64,000 bases of DNA from Setophaga petechia (Eukaryota > Chordata > Aves > Passeriformes > Parulidae): positions 37,447,291 to 37,511,290 of the forward strand of contig JANCRA010000003.1 of assembly GCA_024362935.1 (NCBI GenBank), given 5' to 3'. How positions within the stretch are numbered: position 1 is the first letter of the stretch; the number at the start of each line of letters is the position of its first letter. A program made the position numbers and the translations under genes. Under the pieces are notes generated by a model that was given only the letters and a program-made list of their open reading frames with translations, was not told where the DNA came from and made no database searches. Positions 11,301 through 23,495 of this stretch are shown here, piece by piece.

Positions 11301-14300
11301 GTTATATGAAATATAAAAGTCTCAGTTCCATCAGTCAAAATAAACTTAATTGCCCTACTCAAACAAGTCTAAAGCATCATAAACCACTGTATCAAATCCT
11401 TCCCTGTGCCTAATCTTCCTCTGACAGTGGAAAGATGTCACACTTTCTTTACTATGTTACTATGCATAATGCTAGACAATTTTCCATGTATTTACTTCAC
11501 CTGCAATATGCAGCAAGTCTTAAACAGCCAAAATCTGCATTCATTATGTTTCTCAGGTAAAGAATAAGTCCTAATCTAGTCAAATATAACACGTACTTAA
11601 AAATATGAAAATTACTAAATATGATGTGGACAGATGGAGACAGATCTATCTGCCAAACATATACACAGGAACACCCACAATAATAGACTTGTCATCAGAA
11701 AAAGGAAAAAAAAACCTATTCACTTGAGAAAGTCTGATGTCTTATAGATTTACACAGTACTTGATACAAAAAGGATTTGCTATTTTAAATGGATCTATGA
11801 ATGACCATTAGTACTGTCGTTTTACTGACATTCCTACAGTCTTTTTACTGACATGCTGACTTTTTTTTCTTATTCTCTCTCCAGAAAGAAAACTAATAGA
11901 GTCATGTAGTATATGTCAAGGATTCAATTTAAAAGAACTTCTCCAGCTGATTTGTCATAAGGCATTAATGTTTTCATTTAAAAAGTTGGATAGAGAACAA
12001 GAAAAAAGATGTGGTGAAGTCACACTTCAGTCTTCATAAGAATAAGTCCATTATTGTGAATTGATATTTCTCTTTCACGGGTGCCTATCAAATGAGAGCA
12101 TTTCAATCTCAAGTGCAGATGAAGGCACTTCATTCCTTTCAACTGTTATTATGCAGTTTATCATCATGATTATTGTTGAAAGATACTATAATTTTAAAGA
12201 TTAATTAGTAGCCAGCACAATAGAACCATGTATCTTACATTAACATTATATCAGGTTCCAAGCATGAAGCATTCAAATCACAATGTTCAATAGGTCAGAG
12301 AAGAATATGAAAATGTATTTTTTTGTTATTACAAAGCCTTTGTACTGATATGTAAAAATGGCAATGAGTCATTTTCTGTCTCTGCATAAGGACATCTTTT
12401 TATGTTTGTAAAAGCTCTTTAAGTGTTAATTAGGTAAGAACCCATCAAAAATCAAATTCAGAACAATTAACACTCATTCTTACTGCTAGGGAGAAATAAA
12501 AGAACATATTTGGCAGTGTGTAGACTCTTACTGAGGTGATTTACTTGAAATGAGGGCACACCACAGTGCTTTACTATGAAAGTATTCAAAACTCCTGAGT
12601 TTTAGCTTTTCCTTTTTATAAATTAATCATTATTCAAGCAGAGATGAGAAGTTCTTATCAAGTACAGCTGAAGATATACTATGTGCTATGTCATTGTTTG
12701 TAAGAAACATATTTCCTAAGCAAGCTAAAATTATTGGAAATATTGAGCAATATAGTAAGAATTACAATCAAAGATCAGGTATGAGTCTGAACATGTCTTT
12801 CCTGCTCTTTGCTAATATCAGCACAAAAGAACAGCTGAACAGAGACAGTAAGTTGCATTTCTGCTGTTTTTTTTTTTCTTAAAGCTCTTTGCAAACTAAT
12901 TTATTACCCATCAAAATATTTGCTATATAACCTCAAAATGCACATACACAAATAAAATTACTTCTGCAGATCCTCTGTAGCAATTTGTTCACATTGACAT
13001 ATGATTCTCAGCTACCTGATATGATGAGCAAATTGATTTTGAGAAGACATGAGCCATGAGGAGCAAGAAGACTGAAGTTCTTATTAAGATTTTTTTACAG
13101 GCCAGAAATGAAATGGGATTCTTCACAATTTCAGATATCTTTTTGTGAGGACCTAGCAATGAGAGATGGTAAGGGAGCTTGGTGATAAAATAAAATGCTG
13201 AAAATATAGAGGGTTCTGTAGCAAGAAAAAATCACAGAAGACAACAGCTAAGAGCCAGACAAGATTATGACTGATAGAAACAATTAATAACTGAATAGAT
13301 GGCCTTGTCCCAGTTTATGCAAGTGATCCCTGATATCTCTGATTATAATTCCATTTTCTATTCCAGATATCGTCCATTTTTTTGCCACTTATTGGGCTTC
13401 ATATTTAAAACTGGATATTCATTTAAATTAAGTAACTTTTAAAATAATTAGCACTATTGAGAATATTTAACTCTGAAGTCTTTTTTATGTTGAAAACTGT
13501 TCTATTATATCAAAGGATGCATTTATACCTCCTGTACATTTTATGGAACCATATGTCCTATAAAGTACACATTTATGACTTAAGAGCTTTCATCTACAGG
13601 GCTCTGGTCATAGTTTTTCTAAAGTATTTCTTCAAATTATTTGCCTTCTAAACAATAAAATTATCGAAATAAATTAATATCTATAGAACTTCCATGTCTT
13701 CTTTAATTTTCCTAACGAGCTACCAAAGGTCAAAGATGTTTTAAACCCACCTTCAGGTAAGCAGTGATGCAAGCCCAAGGACACATGAGAGCTATCTACA
13801 TTTTATAATCTTTTCCCAGGAGTTCTAGCCCTACTCACTTCAAAGTCCCAAAACTGCAGTTCATTCACTCCCTAAGCAAGCTAACAAGGAGACCAAGGAG
13901 ACTTCTATACATAACATGACATCCTCTACCTGTATATATTCATTTAAGATCAAGTATTTATACAGAACTTGATCAGAATGTTAGAACTGCTGCTTCCTGA
14001 TAGCTCAAATAAAAGTTCAATTACAATATGAAATACAGAAGTGTAAAGTAGTTACTGAGTTCATCAAAAACAAATCTAATGCTTTCTTCCAACATCCACC
14101 ATCTCAAATTTCATAATAAATGAAGCTGAGCCTGAAGGCAGCTGTAGCTTCTCTCTCACCTTAGAGGCTGGGTTTGACAGCTGACTGTCATTGTGTCAAA
14201 GTCCTCAGAGAGCTGGCAAATGAGATACATTTCCCTGCTAAAAGCATCTGTGAAGACAACAATAAATTAGTCATTCTTCCAGAGGATGGGGGAAAACAGG

Positions 14301-15464
14301 GCAATTAAAGGTAGTGTCACTGACTTGCAATTAAGGGTAGTTTCACTCTTTCAATGATGAGAAAATAAATAAGAATATATTAGGGTTATTGCTAAAAAAG
14401 TTAACCTGCTTAACTGTTTACTTGCTGGATTGGATAGATTAACTGCTATAATTACTGCTACTAGCTGATACTACTGTTCAGTTACAGTTTTAAGCTTAGA
14501 GTATTTGTGATATTTTCTGTTATGAAGGCAAGAAATCAGAAAAATAGGAGAGAAGGAACTGCAAACTGCAGAAAGGGGTCAGGATGCTTCATTTTAGAAA
14601 AGCAAATGCTTGTAAATAACTTCTACTACTCTTCCTCTTCATATTGCTTCTGTACAATCCATATCCAATGCTTAACTTAAAAGGAAACTGAGTACATCCT
14701 GTTATTGTGTTGTAGCTTCCAGAAGACATTTATTCTACTTGTGCTAAGTGAATTTCTACTCAGACTAAGAGTGCACTCTGACATTATGAGTTCATATAAA
14801 AGCCTAAACAGCAGAAGACCAGCTTTTCCAAGACTAGAAGAAAAAGACTTGTGTTTGATCCAAACCCATCTACCAAGAGAGCCTCCTATCCTAGGTTTTT
14901 AATAATAATTTCTTGACACTAGCATGGGATTTCAATAGAGCTGTATTATAAATATCCAGTTTTAGCATTTCTCAGAGGGAATTAATTTCTGGCTTCAGTT
15001 AGGGAATTTGCATGGAAGAAATGTGTCTGAATGTATTCAGAAAATTGTCAATCAGATAAGTTTTGACAAAGTGTAAGGTTCAAATTACATCACATATTTG
15101 TGTATATTAAATCATCAGTACTTTAGAGCTAGAAATGCTTCTGTGTCAGCTGTCAAGTTTAGACAAGAGATAACTGAGGAGTGGAAGCACATCTCCAGGG
15201 GAACACAGCCAAAATTCAAAACATGTTTGCAGTGAATCTGTAGGGAAAGGGACACAGGTGTACATTCAGCATGAAATATGGTGACATTTTCTTTTCTCCC
15301 TTAGAATTGTTACATTAGTTTACAATAAGGACTCCTCAAATAGTTACAGATTAGGGTAGCTTCACATTCAGGATGATCTCTATAACATTAACTTTTTTTG
15401 TCACACACAACTCTCTCAGAATATATTCATGTTGAATTAAATTTATTTAATTTACTTGAAAAAA

Positions 15465-15549
15465 GAACCACAAAAAACCCTAAAAACAAAGAAAACAAAA
15501 CAAACAAAGAAAACCCAGTCATACAAGCAACAAGAAAAAAACAAAAGCA
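15465..15549 (+). repeat. A/C-rich low-complexity tract
   Basis: The plus strand is almost free of T and G for about 85 bases (runs such as AAACAAAACAAACAAAG). It looks like a degenerate simple repeat or an old A-rich tail. Confidence 0.65.
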
Positions 15550-16207
15550 GTTAAATATGCTGAAAGTTAAATTAAAATTTAAATTTTCAAAATTGTCTTT
15601 GGCAAGAAATATATTCCTTTCTTGGGGAACTCAATGTATGCTGTGAAGACCCCTAAAAGGACAGTGAATCCTGGAGACATTTTTTGTGGCTTGTACCTTT
15701 CTTGGTACCTTTCCTTAGATTTCACACAATTGTTCAGCCAAAGATATCCATAAGCTTGTCACCTAGCTCCCAGAGAATTTTAATGCATTGTGTATGTAAG
15801 TATATGAAGAAGTGTCTGCATAATCAAAATACAAATGACCACGTCCATGTTCGTACCCTGTTCTCATTCTTCCAACTCATCCCCTTCTCCTCCTTCTAGT
15901 CTTTGTCCCCCAGGCACCCAGCACAGTTGGTTGATATAGTTATAAAATCTAAGAGGAATCAATAGGCTGAAAAATTGCATTCCACTGTCTTTTCAAGCAA
16001 CCAGTTCATACAATCTGATTTTAAGCATATAAAGATTTAGGAGGGGAAAACAAACAAACACTCCTTATTCTTAGTGGATTTTTATGTCCCAATTACCTGG
16101 ACAAACCAGCTACATCAGGTTACCTACCAACAAAATTTCATTTTCTAAAGCAATATGCACTTTATTATTTAAAGGGAAGATACAATATTCTTTTCATTGA
16201 GTTGGGA

Positions 16208-16806
16208 TGACCTCGGCTGGATGTCAGGTGACACCAACCCATTCCCCTTTGTAAACCAGGCAGGGGACAGAAACCATAACAAAAGGCTCGAGGCTGAGGT
16301 AAGGACAGAGTGAGATCGCTCACTGAGTGGGCAAAACAGACTCAGCCCAGAGAATCTGATTTATTGTTAAAAAAATATGAAAGGGTAATAATAAGTAAAA
16401 ACAAATCTTAAAACACTTTCCTTCCACCTCTCCATTCTTTCCAGGCTCAATGTCACTGCCACACTGACAGAGCTGCCTCACCATGCTCTTCCCCACATGC
16501 TGCAGAGGAATCTCTGCTCTGGCATCTCTTCCACCTCCTTCTTCACTGACCTTGGTGTTTGCAGAGCTGTTTCCTTCACATATTCCCCCTCCTCTCTCCT
16601 GGCTGCTGTCGTGCAGCACTTTTTTCCCTTCTTAGATACTTTTCCCACAGGCACTACCACCATCACTGCTGGGCTCAGCCTTGACCCGTTACAGGTTCCC
16701 CCTGGTGCTGCCTGGTGTTGGGTTCATTGAACACAGGGGAAGCTGCTGACATTTTCTCCTGGAAACCACCCCTGCAGCCAAAACTTTGCCATGCAAGATT
16801 GTTGTA
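16208..16806 (-). mobile_element. Endogenous retrovirus LTR, internally shortened
   Basis: The block matches, from memory, a widespread avian LTR. Plus-strand landmarks are TGACCTCGGCTGGATGTCAG at 16208, AGGCTCGAGGCTGAGGTAAG near 16286, GGGCAAAACAGACTC near 16329, TCTTAAAACACTTTCC near 16407, CTTCACTGACCTTGGTGTTT near 16541, and GCCAAAACTTTGCCATGCAA near 16777. The element is read on the minus strand, whose AATAAA poly(A) signal lies at 16365-16360. Fuller copies as I recall them are roughly 1 kb, so the 600-base length suggests an internal deletion between about 16450 and 16490. The right edge is uncertain by about 10 bases and no target-site duplication is clear. No internal retroviral genes flank it, so it is probably a solo LTR. 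The 62-99-codon frames in it are not genes. Confidence 0.85.
16360..16365 (-). promoter_or_regulatory. Poly(A) signal AATAAA of the LTR
   Basis: The minus strand reads AACAATAAATCAG in the R-like part of the LTR. It fits the element's orientation. Confidence 0.55.
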
Positions 16807-18817
16807 AATAGACCATAAAATTGCCATCATAGCTGCAGAAGGCAGTCGTTTACTGGACACATACACTTGCTAGCCTGAGAGAAAAAGCTAATGGGAATGA
16901 AGAATCTGTGGGGCTTTAGTCCTCTTCAGGGAAAGGCAGTTAAGGATAATCAATTCAATAAATGCTGTTCTCATATGGACGCAAATTGAGTGAAATTTGT
17001 CAATTAAACAGATAAACTGTGCCTTGAAGAATCTAAACAAAGAGAAACTGAATCAGGTTCACTGAAATATCCTCATCAGGTTCCCTAAATAGATGACTAG
17101 GATAATTAATTTCATTTTATCCACAGACTTTGTTAAGAATTATCCTTTATTACATTGTGCACTGGCGATAAAGCTGTCTATGCTACCAATTTAACAAATT
17201 CATTTCTTTCATGGCTTTTACTTTTCTCTGGTCAGAGTTAAAATAATGTGGGAGATTGTCCTCATCACATTCCGTTCTAGCTGCCCAATCGGAAAGAACA
17301 TTAATCTGCTGTTAACATTGACCTACTCTAGCCACAAATTCCAAAAAGAAGGCCTTAACTGAGGCTATGGACAGTGGATTTTTAGGAAATTCCAAAGTCC
17401 TTGTGACTGTCATTCCATAGCATAATGATTGTTAGAAACTGAAATAAAATTCAGACTGCCACCGCAAAACCCCCTTATATCAGACTTTGAGTTTCAGAGT
17501 AGGATAAATTGCAGGGAGGTCCTCGGTGAACTGGCACATCTCTATTGCACAGTATTATAAAATACTATAGAGCAATGTCTCTGCACAGCCTGCCTGGAAC
17601 TACAGGGTTCATGAATATTTGCTTCCATTTTCAAATGCCAGTTTTGAGATATCTATTACATACTGTAGCAATCATCTAGACTGAGTGATTCTTTCTTTAA
17701 AAGTGAGTGTGCTGACTTACACAGCTGGCAAGAAATTTGAGGCCTGTTCAGTAAAAAAAACAACAAAAAAAAATCTTTTGAGGAACCGATGTTACAAGAA
17801 ATACTCAACATTCAGTATAAAGCTAATATTTTCTCACAGCCAACTCTTTCCTCAATCTTTTTTTTTCCCTCAACACTAAATGCCTGAGTTCCAAATACGA
17901 TCAATTATTTTACTATATCAGCCACTGACTACACTCAGATATTATCAGTTCTTTGTAAAGGAACCTGCAAGGGGAAAAGAGGAAGACTTCTAAAGAAATA
18001 GAGAAGACATCAAGGTAACAGCAAGGATAGACAATGTCCTTGGACATATGTGCTCACCTATAAGCCTGTACAATATGTGAAGTTTGGAAATTCTTTACAC
18101 TGCAAAAAACCACTGGATGCTAATGAAAGGATATTTTGGGGAAGCCTAGAGAGAAACAGAGTCTGGACTCTGGAAACATAAGTTTTAAAAAGGTAGCAAA
18201 TTCTAATTAAAGCTTTCTAAACTTGTGCAAACTTTGACATTTCCCAATATCACCATTGATCACATTGACATTGAAGCAATCCTGAAATGAACATGACAAT
18301 TAACATTGCTTTAATCACTATTATAAACCTCCTGAGAGCAGTCACTGCAATAAAATTGGCATATTAAATATATGAAAAAATAATTGCAGGTGCAACTAAA
18401 CATGACTAATGATCAGACAACAGCTTCCACATGAAAAGAATATTAAATAGTTCTGTACAGTTGTCAGAGCCAAGATTGTTAACATATTGGCTTGTTAGAA
18501 TAGAGCACAGAAGGATGGAGAATCTCCATTAAAGGAGTCCTATTTGTGTGCTGTTTCATAAAATTTTCCATGCATGTTTAAAACATAGATGTTCGTAAAC
18601 TTCATAAAATGTTTGGAATGACAGTCTGATAGGCATCATCTGAGACTCTGTGTGGCAGTTTTCTTATGAACTTTAATGTACTACACAATTTCCTTTATGG
18701 AAATGAAGATCTGGTAGACTTCTGTTGGAGGTTATTTTGTAGATAATGGCATCTAATCTCTGCAGGACTGCAGATAGTGTTGTAAGCTTGCTGTTTTATG
18801 GCTTGGGTTTAAATGTT
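16807..18817. other. Unique DNA, no gene seen
   Basis: No gene or transposon recognised. The segment 17100-17360 has mixed composition with a few CpGs and could be conserved noncoding DNA, but this cannot be judged from one sequence. Confidence 0.55.
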
Positions 18818-19180
18818 ATAGAATCACAGAATGGCTTGGGTTGGAAGAGACCCAAACCCTGCCATGGCCAGCTTCCACTGGAGCAGGCTGCTCAGGGCCC
18901 CATCCAACCCAGCCTTGAACATTTCCAGGTATGGCCCCACCATAACTGTTCCAGTACCTCACCAGCCTCACAGTAAAGACATTTTTTCTAACATCTAATC
19001 TGAAGCTGACCTCTTGCAGTTAAAGCCATTCCCACTTCTCCTGTCCTTTATGCCCCTGTAAATAGTTTTTCTCCATCTGTCTCATAGGGTCCCCTTTAGG
19101 TTCTAGAAGGCCACAATAACGTGACCCTGAAGCCTCCTCCTCTCCAGGCTGAATAAACCAAATTCTTTTAGCCTGTGAAT
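18818..19180 (-). mobile_element. CR1 LINE 3' fragment, minus strand
   Basis: The plus strand opens with the classic reversed CR1 3' terminus ATAGAATCACAGAATGGCTT followed by GGGTTGGAAGAGACCC, then CAGGCTGCTCAGGGCCCCAT near 18883, TTTCTAACATCTAATCTGAA near 18985 and CCTCTCCAGGCTGAATAAACC near 19139. About 360 bases of the 3' end remain. The 5' part was never copied, as usual for LINEs. It contains an 18-base internal loss of typical CR1 sequence or simple divergence, and no coding capacity. Confidence 0.93.
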
Positions 19181-22100
19181 ATGTGTCTGATTATCTTGTG
19201 GCAAGTTTTTGGTTTTTTTTTTCAATATGAAACAATGTGAAATAAAGTATGTATTATGTAAGAAAATAAAATTTCTACCAATTGGCAAATGGAAAACCAT
19301 ATGAAGTTGTAAAGGTTTTTTTCCTCTTTATATGTTGAAAGAGAATTATTTTTAAAATAATCTCAAAAATAGTTTGAACAAAGTCAAAAATACCTACAGA
19401 AGTAATTATTGTATTTTGTTCTCAATTTTTGTAGTTTGTGAGGAATTAGATATCTGATACACATTGCTTTTAATAACTTTGTACAGCTATTTTTACAAAA
19501 AGCTCAGTGTGTTCCAATATACATAGCAATATGAACACATTGCACTGATTCTTCTTTCAGGCATGATTGCAAAATATTTAACAAGTTCCTTAGGCAGACA
19601 TTACTTTTAATTAATATCTATATGTGGAAAATTTATTATGGTATGTGATAAATGCTTTATGTATCTGTCATAAATGATATATATCTAGGTTTTACAACTG
19701 AAAATAACTGCATATACTTATATAGATATATGTGAATAAAAAAGAAAATTCTTGTTAAGCTAAGGAGGCCAACATGTCAGCGCTATTTCAAAGTTCTCCA
19801 TTTTAATGTCTCAATGAGAAGCAACTTACTTAGAGCACCTAATTCCTGAATTTAAAATGGAACTTCATGTTTTCATTCCATCTCAATCCTGCAGGTCTTC
19901 CTAACCATTGCCATTCTCATTTCATTTTTTTTAACAGAAAAGCAGATTTGAATAATTTTTATTTGAAATTTTGAATGAACACATGCAGTTTTAGCACTGT
20001 CCTTAGGCTATTAATATGTACAAGGGTAAAATTACATTCAGCAAATAATTTCATGCTGACAAAGTCTTACATTCCACAAACTTTAAAAATTATATGATTT
20101 TGGTAAAGAAGACTTGGGGTATGGTTATTTATTTCCTTTCACTGTCCTTCTCTTTTTCCCCCCCTCATACACTTTGGAAGTATGAAGTCCCTTAATACCA
20201 CTTAACATTTTTTTTAAAAAAAGTTTTGTCAAGATCAAGGGGGAAAACCTGCGATTTTTAATGCAATATAGAGGCAAGCAGAATTTACATTATTGTTTTA
20301 TTTCTAATTATGGTCATAAATTCATTCTCTTATAGATCCATTAATAGTCTCATGCAATTTTCAATAAAAATCTTCATTTATAGATGTCTTTGGCAGTGAA
20401 CCCGAATTAGTTTTAGTCACTTTGTAGGATGTAACAGGGATATGAGAGATTACAATGCAAATATTTCCATAGCAGAGATATAGACTAAATTCTATACTTT
20501 ATGGTCTCTTGCAAGTGAAAATAAATTTAATAGAGAACATAGAGCTAAAATACAGATTAAAATTCTAATTTGGCTTCATATTTACACTGTACATTACCAA
20601 CTGAGATTTTATTTACTCCAATATACTTTGAAGTACTGTAACGTGGGATTGAGAATCTATATACTAATGATTTCTTCAGAGACACTGCAACAGTGACTAC
20701 ATTTCCTATTCCACCATCTCTTAATGTTGTCAGTCACATATTTTGGGATATCAGTCCTTGTCATTGAAAAGCTGTCTACTTTGTAAAAGAAAGAAATGTT
20801 GCATTTAGAGGTCAGGAATAAAGGAAGGGCTTAAAAAGGAAATATTTTCACATACCCTCATGAATACAAATGGAAAAGGAAAAATTTAATGTTAAGGAAA
20901 AAAAAAGGATTGGTTTAAATCCTTGGCTGTGGGAAAACTTGTTTATTCAAAAATCTAGAAGGGTTCAGCATTTAAAAGTTTAGTTGCCTAGTGTGAAGCA
21001 GAGGGGTTTTTCTGTTGTTTGGTGAGGGTTTTGTTGAAGGTATCGTCAAATTACTCTGGAAAAGTGAATTATTCAATCAGATCAGTACTTCTGGAATGAG
21101 GGGTTCTGTTTCTTCTTTCAAGGGTAGCTGCACATCTTGATGATGGAAGTTTCAGACACACTGGACTCTCATATACAGAATAATGAGATTATAATAAAAA
21201 TAAAGTATTCATAAGACTATTCCTATATTATGTAAGAATAAATAACTCATACAAAGGAGCTACAAGTCTGAAGCTGATAGTTAGACAGATTTTGGAGAAA
21301 ACCAATAGACAGTACTGAGAAGTGATGTAAAGGAAATTCCCAAGGTATTGGTCTAAAGTTCTTGACTCTAAAGAAGTCAGAGCTGGTTGAAATGGAGTTT
21401 GAAACAAGGACGTATTCTAAAATAATATAGTAGGTAATGGATAAATTATTTATAAACTGGTTCTATCTTTCTCTCTGGCCAGATTAATTAAAATCAAAAA
21501 TGTTAATTATTAGAATATGCTTTATAGCAAAAGTTCTGTTTAATTTGTGGTCCTATTTCCTTTCATGGCTCTGTCTACAATTAATTCCATTACTATGAGT
21601 GTTGGCAAACTCTGACAGAACTGTATGTACATAGGTGTAGAGATTTTTGCTTCTCTACTACTGAGGGTTTTGATCACTTTTTTTTCTTCTTTAGCCTTGA
21701 CTTTTGTTCACAGGCCAGCAAGCAAACACTTAGAGCTAAGGGGATGAATTCTTTTTTTACTTCTTGCTAATGGGATCATTTATGTGACAAATATATGACG
21801 TTTATATAGTTTTTAATGAATGGCAATAAAATCATGTTCCATAGATTTTTTTAAATTATGACTTTTCAAATTGTTGGATTTGAATCCGTGATTATATCAA
21901 AGAGGAGATTTTTTTCTTAGTTAATAATGTCTCTTTCAAAAAATAGCTGTGATATTTTAAATACAAATATATATATAGCCTATCCCAATAATGTTAGGAA
22001 ACAGGAAGTTTAAATAGGCTCTGATCAAATAGACATTAATGGAAACAATTTCCCTAAAGGAATGAAATAAGCCAAGAAAGGATCCGCAGCTAGGACCAAC

Positions 22101-22222
22101 TTGCTTCCTTGGACAGAAGCAACCATTAAAAGCCGAACAGTATCTGATGTACTTGTTTTATCAAAAATATTTTTCCTTTTTCTTAAATTTTTCTTTTCTC
22201 TTTTTTTTTTTTTTTTTGCAAG
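19181..22222. other. Unique AT-rich DNA, no gene seen
   Basis: No gene, RNA or transposon recognised. It ends in a 17-T run (22201-22217) that forms part of a possible splice acceptor described in the next entry. Confidence 0.55.
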
Positions 22223-22270
22223 ATTTCCTCATCAAAAGTATCGTCCGATCATCAGCGTGAGGGAAGCAAG
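22223..22270 (+). other. Possible 48-nt exon
   Basis: A long polypyrimidine tract (about 22165-22217, ending in 17 T) is followed by GCAAG, then 48 bases, then AAG|GTAAAG, a good splice-donor match. The block is a multiple of three. It stays open in two frames: frame 1 reads ISSSKVSSDHQREGSK, and frame 2 reads FPHQKYRPIISVREA plus two bases. It holds three CpGs, against very few in the flanking kilobases, which may mean constraint. I do not recognise either peptide, and no other exon of a host gene is visible in the window. Weak splice-like arrangements arise by chance in this much DNA, so this is only a candidate microexon or a conserved noncoding patch. Confidence 0.25.
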
Positions 22271-23286
22271 GTAAAGAATTACCCATATAATTGCTACCAA
22301 GAGAGGAGATGCTCATTTACAACCCATAACAATTATGTAGATAGACTGTAGGCATAATAAACAGCCACAGGAGGGAGGGAGAGACAAACAATTACTCTAA
22401 TGGAGAGGGAGATGTTGTGATTAACATTAAATGCTACTCACAGTGAGAGATCTGCAGTAGGAGTGACACACATGACAACTACATAAGACACACCTGCCTC
22501 CTGGGGAGGCAGGATAGTGAGCACAAGAAATAGGATTTTCTGTGTCAGTAGAAGTAGTTCCCTGTAATTAAGAAGTTGTGAGAGTATATCTGGTTTCCAC
22601 CAAAGCCAGAGCAATTTTTTGGTTTTGTGTTGAACTTTCCTTTTTAGTATCATTTTCAGTTAGGAAATAAAACTCTCTGACACTGCAAATAATTGTTGGA
22701 AAAGGAGAGAAAGAGGAATGGAGAAAGGAAGGACAAGAAAATCCAGCACTAGAACACCTAGACAGGAAATTTGTTTTGGCTACTCATTACAGATCATACT
22801 GAAAATTAAAAGCCCATCATTTTGTCATTAATCTGTAGACACAGGCATATTTTTCCATGCAAGTGCTTTCAATAATTGGTATATTATTAGCATTTCAGGT
22901 AGAACACAGTTGTTCTTAAGATTGAGGTTAATTAATGAGTATGTAATTAGGAAGGAAAACCTGATCTATTTGCAAGTGCTTATAACTGTAGGATTTTCAT
23001 ATCAAATTCCAGGACATTAGACAATAAATAAAGGCAAGATTAATAAAATGTACTTATCTAAGCAGGAAACATATTCAGCTAGGATGCACATATTATAGAT
23101 TTACTTATATATTTTAATAAAATTATGCACAAGTTCACAAATGTGGAAAGTTATCTAAAACGGAAGACAGCTGTCTTCCTCTAAATAATACTCCATTGTA
23201 AGAAGTTAATGAAGTTTTTAAAGAATGTAAGCTTGAAGTACTCTTCAGGTAAAATCTAAGTTATTTAAAGCAAGAAAAGTCTTCTT

Positions 23287-23342
23287 AGTAATACAGTTCA
23301 CTCAACCCAGTGTTGTAGCAGGGTTGAGTGAACTGCATTGCT
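23287..23342. repeat. Strong inverted repeat / hairpin
   Basis: Arms 23294-23308 (CAGTTCACTCAACCC) and 23321-23335 (GGGTTGAGTGAACTG) are perfectly complementary over 15 bases around a 12-base loop. Outward the pairing continues past one A-C mismatch through three further pairs, one G-T wobble and two more pairs, giving a 22-position stem with 20 Watson-Crick pairs. A perfect 15-base inverted repeat this tight is unlikely by chance in 64 kb. It could be a small hairpin RNA precursor (the stem is near the lower limit for a microRNA), the remains of a short inverted-repeat transposon, or a replication-born palindrome. The identity is unknown. Confidence 0.9.
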
Positions 23343-23398
23343 CTCCCTCACATCTAATCACTTATCAATTTGAATTAAATTCAGCATTCAAGGCTAAC

Positions 23399-23495
23399 TT
23401 GGAATTAAGACAAAGATTTTGAAACTAGATTTTCATTATCCTGAAAATAATACCCATATGTAAGACTAAAATTGTAAATAAGGGAACATGTAACA
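23399..23495 (+). repeat. 97-bp dispersed direct repeat, copy A
   Basis: This segment recurs at 25525-25621 in the same orientation, 2,126 bases downstream, without gaps and with two differences in 97 bases (G/A near the left end and T/C near the right end). Homology stops abruptly at both edges. It begins 57 bases after the hairpin at 23287-23342. The segment has no coding capacity and I do not recognise it as a known repeat. Confidence 0.95.

Larger units (their letters stand above)
7766..16207. other. Long unique AT-rich stretch, no gene seen
   Basis: About 8.4 kb without a recognised gene, RNA gene or transposon. Open frames are at most about 85 codons and look random. The sequence TTCAG followed by GTAAGCAG at 13753-13765 is a good splice-donor match, but no convincing exon precedes it. 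Small repeats are listed separately. Confidence 0.55.
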
